Shown piece by piece: positions 10,041 through 19,720 of a DNA stretch of 22,398 nt. Location: contig MNCI01002795.1 in the NCBI GenBank assembly GCA_015680685.1, positions 165,395 through 187,792 of the forward strand. Reading direction: 5' to 3'. The stretch's first letter is position 1. Every line of letters starts with the position of its first letter. The notes under the pieces are model-generated. The model had not been told where the DNA came from. It searched no databases and saw nothing but the letters and a program-made list of their open reading frames with translations. The translations under genes and the position numbers were made by a program. Source of the DNA: Gnetum montanum (lineage: Eukaryota > Streptophyta > Gnetopsida > Gnetales > Gnetaceae).

Positions 10041-10440
10041 ATCTCAACAAAGTACTATAGAGGAATTGTAAAAGAGAAACAAAAATTTAAAAAAATCAAT
10101 GACCTTTCAAAATGTGAATTATCTCATATTTGGAATTTTTAAATATTAAACAAATATTTAAAAATGAGGAAAAATAATTAAAATATATTTGATAAAACTA
10201 CAAATAATTAAAAATGTAGCTCTTTATATAAGTGAATGCCCAAAAAGACCTAAATACACATGATTTTTGAACTATTGATATAATTTTATCAGTTTCATTT
10301 TAAAAACCATCTCACATCTCACACTGGTCTTCTATATTAAATATGTTAAATTGGTTAAACAAATGATCATTTTAAGGTCTTGTGATACATTGAAACAAAT
10401 TTATTCATTGAAAAAAAACAAGAGAGATAAAAGTTGAGAT
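10041..10440. mobile_element. AT-rich 400-bp insertion in segment A, possible MITE
   Basis: Present in this copy of A and absent from 15324-16586. Its ends carry an 8-base inverted repeat (ATCTCAAC at 10041-10048, GTTGAGAT at 10433-10440). Inside is a perfect 13-base hairpin (10135-10147 and 10153-10165, loop AAACA). I saw no target-site duplication. A deletion with filler in the other copy is an equal alternative. Confidence 0.35.
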
Positions 10441-10474
10441 TATTATGCTATGAGAAATAGGTTTATATGTTATT

Positions 10475-10917
10475 TTTCATTTATCTACATGGACAAGTGC
10501 TTGAGAACATTTGCCAACATTCATGCAGCTTTTCGGTCTATATTCCATAGAATAAAAATAATGACAGTGATGATTAGTGTGATGATGTATACAATGGCCT
10601 GCTGCTTCTAGAAGTTGGTTCTTTCAGTTTGACTGTACATATTTTTATAGCTGAACCATGAGCCATAAAAAAGAGTAAGGTATCTGAGCAAAGTGATGAC
10701 CACCCACAACCATTATGGAATGTTATCATAACCCAAGGGGAGAATGGCAAGAGAAACACTACCAATCACGCATAATCTCTTTGCAAGTGATCTATGATTG
10801 GCTGCATTTGTGTCTGCCCTGGATGTGTTCATTACTGGTGATTCCAAAGTAGGAATGTCATTCATAGGTCATTAGTTGGTTGTTTCTACGAGCAATTGTT
10901 GTTCCTCACCATCCTGC
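10475..10917 (-). pseudogene. Broken copy of the segment A membrane-protein exon
   Basis: Reverse-strand counterpart of the frame at 15892-16341. Relative to that copy it has a CAA-to-TAA and an adjacent CGA-to-TGA change early on, a later CAA-to-TAA, TGG-to-TAG near the position of the other copy's last Trp, and CAG-to-TAG near the end. At the codon where the other copy has TAG it keeps CAG. About 30 differences are visible over the first 325 bases. The frame follows TTTGCAG, an acceptor-like sequence. It is non-functional. Confidence 0.7.
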
Positions 10918-11557
10918 AACTGCAAATTTCAAGTACAAGAAATTCTTATAGCAATAAACAATTAATACAATTTAGACTAGCAACACATGGAATATGCAAG
11001 GTAACTAAGTTTTAGAGTACCAACAAATTGCAAAAGACATTAATTTTATTGCGTCCTATTTGAATTTTTTTTTTCCCAATTTTTTCCTTTCAATGTACTC
11101 TACTACTATTTCAATAGACCCTTGGGTCTTGCTTGACTATTCTTAAAAAATTTATATTAAAATGTATTCATCTCTCTCAAAAGTCTAATGTCTTAACCAA
11201 TATCAAGGTGGCATTCCCCTTCATGTATTAGTCTGTTAAAAGCTCTTTGGTCAATTTATAGTTTTGTTTCTTGTATTCTTCTCGAGGCTTTTCTAATATT
11301 TTTCTTTTAAAGCTTCCATATTCAAATATTCTTAACCATCTCTTTAAGCTTTCAGATCAAGTTGTGTCATTTTGATTTTGTTCATAATTTTATATAGTAC
11401 CATTCGTATCCATGATTTTATAACATTGAGTCTTCCCAAATTGAATTTTTTACTTCTATATACAAAGACTCTTTGATTTTTTTTCCATAGAACAATTTCA
11501 AACTTCTTTTTTACTACATTTTTTTAAATCTATAATTCAATATTACCCACTAAATAG

Positions 11558-12610
11558 AATTTGTAATGTCAATCAATAATCCCATACCTATCCAATATGG
11601 TTTTGATAAAGCTCCTATTACTATTCTAGTTCAATTCTCAACCTACTTGTTATTAACATCATCAAATTAGCATATCAAAGGTTTGGTAACACCATGTACT
11701 CTTTATATTCTTCTATTTGCAGGTCTTTATTTTTCACTTCCACTTGATAGATCTAGTTCATGTTATCCAAGATGGATTGCCAATCAGGATTTTGTGATGC
11801 AGTCAAACTAATTTTAACCTATGTTATCTAGATCTCTTCCTCATTTATCTTTTTATATATACCCACTTGGTCTTGAAAGTGTTCTTTGAGCCTTTCATGT
11901 TTCTTGGCCTATGCTAATTTCGATAGTTGAATTCTATCTAAAGGCATGTACCTTTTCCATAAAAATGATTCTATTTTCTCTTGCAAGGAAACTCATATCT
12001 TAGTTGACTCTCATCAGTTATTCTCTCAACTAATGGATACTTTCTTCTAAAGTGTTTGCTACTTTTCTATTATGGTTCACCTCATGTTGCCTATAGTGAG
12101 TTATTCATTTTCTTCTTGTAAGGCAGGAAATGCTTTGACAAGGGCATATGATTGGGATTCAACTACTAAAGCATTCCATGCTGCCTATTCTTTCTCATCT
12201 GATATATCTTTTTTTCTCTTAAGAAGGAAATTAATCTACTTAGTTCTAAATTATGCTATCTGATTTGGTGTCATGAACTAAATTGGATCTCTCATTTCTA
12301 CTCTCAGGGCTACAAGCTCTTCTTATAATCTGTGAAGCTCATTCTTAGCATGTTTTTCCCTAGTTTTGGCCATGATTAATTTTCCTTTGGTGGCTATTAA
12401 TCCAAACTATGTTATAGTGATATCATTAGGAATACCAAATAGATTTGTCATTACTTGTCGTCTATCCAACACATCTTCATGTTCAGCAGGAGTTGTAGAG
12501 GTACCATCTATCATTTGAGCATCTTCGGATCCAGAAATATCAGCTAGTGGCACAATAGGTATATTAAAAGATTCTTTAATGTGATCTATAAGCACTTCTC
12601 TAGCTCCCAC
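11558..12610 (-). pseudogene. E3 gag-like relic with coiled-coil segment
   Basis: Read on the minus strand, a frame begins upstream of 12610. It is open through 12407, with residues such as GAREVLIDHIKESFNIPIV and ending NLFGIPNDITIT. After a stop it continues in the same frame into the coiled-coil segment (IATKGKLIMAKT onward) shared with E2. It keeps about 133 bases lost from the E2 copy, including KKHERLKEHFQDQVG. Stops are frequent and mostly fit decayed Gln, Arg or Trp codons. Upstream of the IATKGK motif E2 and E3 differ completely. The frame ends in the first 40 bases of R-type sequence at 11558, where segment A begins. No enzyme domain was seen. Confidence 0.55.
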
Positions 12611-13556
12611 TGCATCATGTTGCTTGATGAGTGATCAGGTACCCCTACACCCAACCATGTAAATCACTAAGGTGTTGTGTGCAATCTAATTGAATTCTGT
12701 GGACCTATAGTTATCTAATGCTCGAGCTCTTCTAGGAAGTGAAATGGGCGTTAAGAACATTCGTTGTCTTCCCAACTACACTTGTGAAGTTCAAGGGTAT
12801 AGTTTAAGTGTAATTGAGGTATATGATTTTTCTTATTTTATATTTTATGAATTTAATGGCCTACAACAATAATGAAGAGTAGAGTAATTTGAATCTAATT
12901 CGTTATTATCTATCTAGCCTAACACAAGTAACCATCCCACTTTTTTGGACACATCCTAAACACATATAGCACTGTTGGGTTACCAAACATTAACCTTTAC
13001 TGGGTTACCAAGTACTATATGAATGCTTGAAGTGGTCATGCTAGTGTTCATTAATTGCTGAAAAGAAATTACTTAATTCAAATGCATTAAAATAAAGCAT
13101 GAAAGTAAAATGAAATAAAGAAAATATCAAGTTATTCTTAGTGCTACAAGGATTGCAAAAGAGTTCATTTTATTCCCGTCACACTATAGCACTCAAGTAC
13201 ATTAGTGCTCAAACAAAGAACCATACACACTTAGACTCCTTCTGTGGGCACTCAGAAAATATTCTGACTCTGAGGAAAAGATATGTAAAGACCTTCACTA
13301 CTGTGACTAAGAATGAGAAAAAATAACTATGAAAACTAGAGCCCAAGTGTGGTATTTATAGACTTAGGGTATACACCCCGACGTCATGTACGCGACATTG
13401 CATCTAGACCCTAACGTCATGTATGCGACGTCGCAACTCTGACGTCACATACTCAACATTGGAGCAAACATAAAACACATTTCATCGTACCCCCATGAAT
13501 GAATGACAACTCATCCTTGAGTGAAGCAGATGAGGAACAAGTTCATTACAACATAA
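12611..13556 (-). mobile_element. LTR and leader region of element E3
   Basis: On the minus strand this region holds a strong TATA promoter with a phased CRE-like array, then about 740 bases before the E3 gag-like frame. Two copies of a TTGGTAACCC motif (about 12998-13011 and 12968-12980) match the paired motif in the E1 LTR. The right edge abuts R2 at 13556-13557. No clear primer-binding site was found. The region holds many more intact CpGs than E1 or E2, which suggests a younger or less methylated copy. Confidence 0.5.
13353..13447 (-). promoter_or_regulatory. E3 LTR promoter: best-preserved phased CRE/bZIP array plus TATA
   Basis: On the minus strand, units start at 13447 (TGACGTCA), 13433 (CGACGTCG), 13419 (TGACGTTA), 13400 (CAATGTCG) and 13386 (TGACGTCG). 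The spacing is 14, 14, 19, 14. TATAAATA lies at 13360-13353, 26 bases after the last unit start. TGACGTCA is the classical CRE/C-box palindrome bound by plant TGA and other bZIP factors. Transcription would run leftward into the E3 gag-like frame. Confidence 0.75.
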
Positions 13557-14927
13557 CATATTAGGTAGGTATGGCATTATTGACTAACATTACAAATTGA
13601 CTCAAATGAAACAAAAAAATTCACTTTGAGTGCCCAAGTGTACGGACGTACAATTTTTACAAAATGAGGTGTTCATGATAAGAGAATTAAACACCCTAGA
13701 TAACACTAACATCCAACACCTCTTGGTAGTAGAAGAATGAGAGAGAGAGAGAAAGAAGAGATCCAATGATCATGAATGGTCCTCATTATGTGGGATTATT
13801 ACATCATCCTTTTGGTAAAGATAGTCCCACTTCCAGTCCATACTTCCCATTGCAATCACAACAAAATCACTAATTAGCATGTAATGTGTAATACATAGAG
13901 GTGAAATGCCTTGTCTCATCAGTGATTACACTTGGCTAAGTTGTGATTGTGGTAGATTGGTTTCTTCAGTATTGTCAACAGGAAGGCTAACAAATAGGGT
14001 TAAATAGACAAGTGATCCATTAAATCGGAAAACATTTAACACAAGGGAATATTTGAAGAGGGTATAAGAATTCACAATAATGAAAAGAAGAATTCACTAA
14101 AAATTATTGTGAAGATGTGTACAATTGGATATCATTGATGGGGTAAACAAAAAGAATTTGATTGTACGAGTGTCTAAGGGTAAAGAACTTAACTAACCCA
14201 ACCAAAAGATATGCAANAGATGATTAATGGTTATAGAAGGTTAAGTACAAAAACCCAGAAGAAACTAACTAAGAATTCTGACACATCAAACTAGGACATC
14301 GAACCAAAACATAAAATTGACAGTGAGGTGAGACATGGAAAGCATAAATGAATGAGAGAGAGAGTGGAATGGAGTTCCTAATTATAGTCACATGAAGTCC
14401 CTTATGGATTTTGTGGTTAAATGACTTGATAAAATCCATCCTTAGTTTAGACCAAAACCAACCACATTCAGTGACTTTGCATTGACATTTGAAGACTAAT
14501 CCATTCCTTGAGACATAAGAGTGCTCCCACAGAATAACCATTGTTTCTTATTAGAGAAGTAGGAAGTGAGGAAGGGCCTTAGTTAGAGGAGACTAGTCCC
14601 ATAACCAATGCTTGTAGCCAGTTTATTCTATCTAAGGTGTGTGCTTTGAATTTCCATTGTTTTTTTTTAAATGGGAACCACACCATGCAAAGATATATGC
14701 ATTTATTTTTTCCAAGAGGTGTTCTTTAAATCCTCATTGCTTTTTTTTTTCTCTAATGAGAACCACACCATGCAAGGACGTATGCATTTATTTTGTCCAA
14801 CGGGTGTGCTTTGAATTCTCATCAATTTTTTTTATCAGAACCACACTATGCAAGAACCTATTCAACTTCCTTTATTAAATGGCACAAAATGATAGAAATT
14901 CATGAAACCACACATGCACTGTATTCT
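13557..14927 (+). repeat. Direct repeat R, copy 2
   Basis: Second copy of 8351-9808. It starts abruptly next to the E3 LTR region and lacks about 80 bases at the position of the N at 14217. Its coding part is frameshifted relative to copy 1. It contains the same GA microsatellites and a three-unit tandem array. Confidence 0.85.
14622..14860 (+). repeat. Three tandem units of about 80-85 bases in R2
   Basis: Counterpart of the array in R1, with units starting at 14622, 14702 and 14787. The poly-T runs are shorter (8-10 T), which accounts for most of the length difference. Confidence 0.8.
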
Positions 14928-15323
14928 GTGAGATGTCAAGTGGGAACATCCATACATAAAGGATAGATGAAAATAGCAACAAAGAAGAAATCACAAAGTC
15001 ATATAAGTACTTTTTTATGCCTATATAAGTTTATAATAATAACTTGTCTCACAATGTAATTTGTCAAGGTATGAAGTATTAGCTAAAATGTCATGAATCA
15101 ATTTTTTTTTACAACTATAATCTTGTGCTTGTGAGGATGTATGTATATATGTTTGTGAAGTCAATGTTGAAGTAGGTAGGAATGTAGTTAAGGTTAAAGA
15201 ACTTACAAGTGTAGCAAAGAAGTTATCTCTATCTAAAATGAAGTAGGAAACATGAGACTTTAAACTTTAAGGAAAAATAAATTGAATGCTTTGTCATCAA
15301 AATTCAAAATCACATAGTTAAGT
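14928..15323. other. Unassigned spacer between R2 and segment A
   Basis: AT-rich, with no frame, no match to other parts of the window that I noticed, and no clear element ends. It separates the end of R2 from the upright copy of A, whereas R1 and inverted A are directly joined. Confidence 0.5.
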
Positions 15324-16586
15324 CTAGTGGGTAACACTAAATTATAGATTTTAAAAAAATGTAGTAAAAAAGAAGTCTAAAACTGTTCTATCCAAAAAAA
15401 TCAAAGAGTCTCTGTTACAAGAGTAAAAAATTCAATTTCAGAAGATTCAATGTTATAAAATCATGGATGGGAATAGTACTATATAAAATTAAGAATAAAA
15501 TCAAAATGACACAACTTGATCCGAAAGCTTGGTTAAGAATATTTGAATATGTAACCTTTAAAAGAAAAATATCAAAAAGGCCTACAGAAGAATACAAGAA
15601 ACGAAACTATAAATTGACCAAAGAGCTTTTAATAGACTAATGCATAAAGGGGAATGCCACCTTGATATTGGTTAAGACATCGGACTTTTCAAGAGAGATG
15701 AGGGTCCATTGAAATAGTAGTATAGTACAACCAAAAACAAAATTGAAAGGAAAATTTTAGAAAAAAAATTCAAATAGGACACAATAAAATTAATGTCTTT
15801 GGCAACTTGTTGTTATTCATGTTCCATATGTTGCTAGTCTAAATTGTAATTGTTTATTGGTGTAAGAATGTCTTGTACCTGAAATTTGCAGTTGCAGGAT
15901 GGTGAGGAACAACAATTGCCCGTAGAAACAGCTAACCAACGACCTGTGAATGGCGTTCCTACTTTGGAATCACCAGTAATGAACACATCCAGGCCAAACA
16001 CAAATGCAGCCAATCATAGATCACTTGCAAAGAGATTATGTGCAATTGGCAGCGTTTCTCTTGCCATTCTCCCCTTGGGTTATGACAAAATTCCACAATG
16101 GTTGCTGGTGGTCATCACTTTGCTCAAATACCTTGCTCTTTTTTATGGCTCATGGTCCACCTATAAAAACATGCAAAGTCAAACTGAAAGAACCAACTTC
16201 TGGAAGTAGCAGGCCATTGTATACATCATCACACTGATCATCACTGTCATTATTTTTATTCCATGGAATATAGACCGAAAAGCTGCATGAATGTTGGCAA
16301 ATGTTCTCAAGCACCTGTCCATGCAGATAAATGAGAAATAACATATAAACAAAAGGAAGATGATATTTTAAACAAAATGAAGATGATCACAAATACAATA
16401 ATATCATCATCATGGTGACTTTATCCATGTATGTGATTGAAGGTTTTGAAAATTATTTTCTATGGCCAACTATCTAACATTGTAGCTTATACATAGTTTT
16501 TACTCTTGCACAAGGTTGCATTTGCATTGGCATATCCCCTTGAATTAAACCTACATCTTACAAATCCTAAAGTTAAATGCTCTAAG
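15324..16586 (+). repeat. Segment A, upright copy
   Basis: Reverse-complement match to 9811-11556. It contains intron-like AT-rich sequence (15324-15891), the membrane-protein frame, and downstream sequence to 16586. It could be the donor locus from which the E3-linked copy was made, because its frame is less damaged, but the direction of copying is not proven. Confidence 0.85.
15892..16341 (+). pseudogene. Small multi-pass membrane protein exon, broken by one TAG
   Basis: The frame is open from an acceptor-like TTTGCAG (15885-15891) to TAG at 16207-16209. It has no ATG near its start, so it is best read as a downstream exon. The N-terminal part is hydrophilic (DGEEQQLPVETANQRP). Two hydrophobic segments follow (CAIGSVSLAILPLG; QWLLVVITLLKYLALFYG). 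After the TAG the same frame continues with a third hydrophobic segment (AIVYIITLIITVIIFIPW) and ends at TAA 16339-16341 after one more TGA. The inverted copy has CAG at the TAG position, so the TAG is a recent change. I do not recognise the family. A captured host gene fragment fits, as does a retroelement accessory frame. Confidence 0.5.
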
Positions 16587-19500
16587 TTAGCTATGCCTTA
16601 TCAATGAGAAATAAAATATATGAAACTAATTATTTCCCACAATTTCCTTAACTCTTGCAAACTATTGCCATCATAAAAGCTACAAGTTTAAGTAATATTT
16701 AACTTTGTCAAATTATAAATTAGGGGAAAAAACCATAAACAATAGATTATATTTAATGTTGTAATGCTACTATAACATTTCTATCTTTTGCGTTAGTAAA
16801 AAATTTAAAACATCATAAGAAAAATTTTGAAAGTAAGACATTTACTACAAAATTAGAAGGTTTAAAAATGAGGAAAAAGATAAAGTATATTGAACATAGT
16901 AGAAATAAAAATAGCAATAAAATGGAAGTAACTATTTAATACCACAAAATCCCTTAATGTAAATAGTTCCATTACTTAGATTGTAAAGTTGATAAGGATA
17001 TAAGAAATGGGATAAGGGAGAATGGTCAAAACAAAGTTAAGCTAGGAGTGCATTAGGGAATGACAAGATTTAAATAAGAATATAATGAAAAATTCTATAA
17101 GATAATAATCAAACTTACTATCATATATAAATTGTTGAATTGTAAAATAGGTGCATGAGCAACAAATTAGCATGAAAAATGTGAATGCTTATCACAAAAT
17201 TAGAGAAATTCTATAATACAAATATTAGTGAAATATTTTGAGTATCATATATTATAGATAAAATAAAGAAATGATGTCTTAAATGATTCGGCCATGTTAA
17301 AATTATCAAAATCAAATAATGCATATCCCATAAAAATGTTGCCATATCACAATTCCAGAACAATCATCTAGAGAAAGATACAACAAGAGATGGGAAATTT
17401 AATTATAATATATATGAAAAGACTCAAATAAATCCAACTTTGGTTCTTGATAAAGGTTAATAGTGAAAGAGAACTTATGTAATTGAACACATAGTGTTGA
17501 GACAAGGTTAGGATAATGATAACAATATTAAAAATAACAGGAAATATTGCTTAATTTCATTCTATCAAATATCCATTATGAAATTTTATTTATTTAGTTT
17601 TTGATAACTATATCCTAATCAAGCTCGTGTAAATTGATTTAAAGTGAATATGATAAATTTAATGTATTTCTATTTGTAATGAAATTTACCTTGTAGAAGC
17701 TTTATTTACAATTAGCTATGCTTGTTAGAATTATATGATTAATTTAACCAAGCTTCATCATATTTGTAAAAGTAAGTATTTGATGATTCCTTCCTTTTCA
17801 ACAATTCCAATTTAAAAAAAAAAAAACATTAGCACAAGTTATCTCCAAAAATAATACCAAAATAAACATTTATCAACCTATAAAAAGATTTCAAAAATTG
17901 AAGCCTATCAAGGTTGTTCAAGGCTCATCTTGTGTTTCTTTTTATTAGAATTGCTGGAACTTAAACTTGAATACATTTTCCTTATGATACATGTGTCTCA
18001 TCTATGCATCCTCTAAACTTGTTTCTTAGAGAATTTAAGCATCTAGCATAAAATTTCATTTTAATCATTAAAATATTATTCTTTATTATAAGTTTCTTTT
18101 ATTGGTTAGTTTAGATGATAAAATTAATATTAAATAATAATTTTCATTGTTTATATATATGTGTATACTAATATTAGTAGTCATTTTAACTTATTTTCTA
18201 TACACATTTCATGTATTCTTCAATCTTGTTTTATATACATGTGTTACAGTACTAGATAATCCCTCTTCCCTTGAATTGTTGAGCTTTGTATTAAGAAGGA
18301 AAGGAAATTCAAGTTTCCAAATACTATCAACAAGATGTTGGATTATGCCAAGGCTAAAACAGACTTAGTTTTTCCTTAATTTGTAAAAACAATATACATG
18401 TTGTGTATAATGCCTCCAGTATAATTTAGACTTACAACTTCCTATACAAAGCAAGAGACTTATAGCATGAGAGAAGGGTTTATAGAACTCAAATTTTTGC
18501 TTTTTTGCTTCTCAAACTTAATTTATAGTGGATTCACCATTGATTGCAATATGTTTTTTAAGGGTAATAGAGAAAAATAAATAGTTGAGTTGGTTATGAG
18601 GTTGTTAAGAAGTACTTGTAGTCAAGGTTAGAATCTAAATTTATTATTACAAGTTTGCACTTTTTTATTTAAGTTGCTTGCAAAAACTCAAGTACTTTCA
18701 TACTTTCAACCTAAAATAAATTCAAAATAAAATAAGTAAATTCAAGGCTTTCAAAGTTGTTTATATTCATGTGATATAGTTTTACACCATCTACCATTAG
18801 AAAATCATAAATGCAACATGAAAAGCATAAATATTGGTAGCTTACCCTCATATATCTTAAATATTATATTATATACAAACTTATTACTTGGTATATTTGA
18901 CATTTTTCAAAAATTATTGGAAGTTTTTGAAAATAGTAAACGTACAAAAGTAAACATAAAATACCATTAAACTATCAAAAATGTTTAAAATTCTAAGCCT
19001 ACCTCTAGTTATGAGGTTATGAGTTTAGTGAATAATTCTGTATATATACAAGTAGTAACTGAGTCAGTAAGTTCATTTAATATTAGGAAAAAGTAAATAA
19101 TTATTAAGCTAATAACTTGTTTAAGACATACTAGGTAATAGTTATCAATATTACTAAAAACAATAAATACTTACAAGCACCTCAAAACTAATAATGGTGG
19201 ATGATTATCAAATATTACAAACATCTAGTTTGTAAACTCATTTTACACTATGAAAGTAATAACATTTCTTTTAAAAAACGAACACTCATAGTAGCTAGTC
19301 ATATAACAAAATATAATAAATTCAACTAACCAAGAAATATTATAAAATCAAAGAAACATGAAGATATGCAAAGTCATATATAGTTAATAACTTAAAAAAA
19401 AAGATTAAAAACTATTCTTTATAATATAGATAGCTTTCTTTTTTATAATATATATACAATTGTCAAAAGTAATTTTCGTAGATTTTGCTCTTGTTAGTTT

Positions 19501-19680
19501 ATATAACACATTTCTTTGAAGTTAAACAAATGCATATGCACATGTTAATTTTATTGAAATTTGAAACCTATAACATATTGATTTCAGAAAGTGTCAACCT
19601 AGTAAAACTAATATATAGATAACTTATAAAATCATTTCATAATAAAAACCCATTATTCTTTAATCACCTATTGTATAATC
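16587..19680. other. AT-rich region with no supported gene
   Basis: About 3.1 kb of very AT-rich sequence with few CpGs. Only short chance frames occur. It could be long-intron or 3' sequence of the minus-strand gene that begins near 21014, or old repeat debris. A 12-base A run lies near 17815. Nothing else was recognised. Confidence 0.6.
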
Positions 19681-19720
19681 ATTTAAGGCATCTCAAATAA
19701 CATACATAAATAATAATAAC

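Larger units (their letters stand above)
9811..11556 (-). repeat. Segment A, inverted copy
   Basis: Reverse-complement match to 15324-16586. It includes the small membrane-protein frame, its upstream intron-like sequence (10918-11556) and its downstream non-coding sequence (9811-10474). It holds an extra stretch of about 400 bases (10041-10440) absent from the other copy. It joins the inverted coiled-coil segment of E3 at 11556-11558, which suggests that A was taken into, or rearranged with, E3. Confidence 0.85.

Noticed and set aside
12072-12263. Plus-strand frame similar to the 7819-8010 minus-strand frame
   Set aside because: Similar only because the DNA is an inverted repeat. It is the antisense of the E3 coiled-coil relic.
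8351-14927. R1 and R2 as the two LTRs of one element
   Set aside because: They are direct repeats about 5.2 kb apart, but R begins inside a protein-coding frame, has no TG/CA ends or adjacent primer site, and encloses opposite-strand sequence.
16004-16237. Alternative frame in segment A, open in both copies (10574-10765 minus and 16004-16237 plus)
   Set aside because: It is 60-odd residues in both copies, but C-to-T decay makes few stops in this frame. The other frame has three clean hydrophobic segments and starts at an acceptor, so I prefer it. A comparison of synonymous and non-synonymous changes over many copies would settle it.
18147-18368. Plus-strand 73-residue hydrophobic frame
   Set aside because: Chance frame in AT-rich DNA without an ATG context, splice support or conservation evidence.
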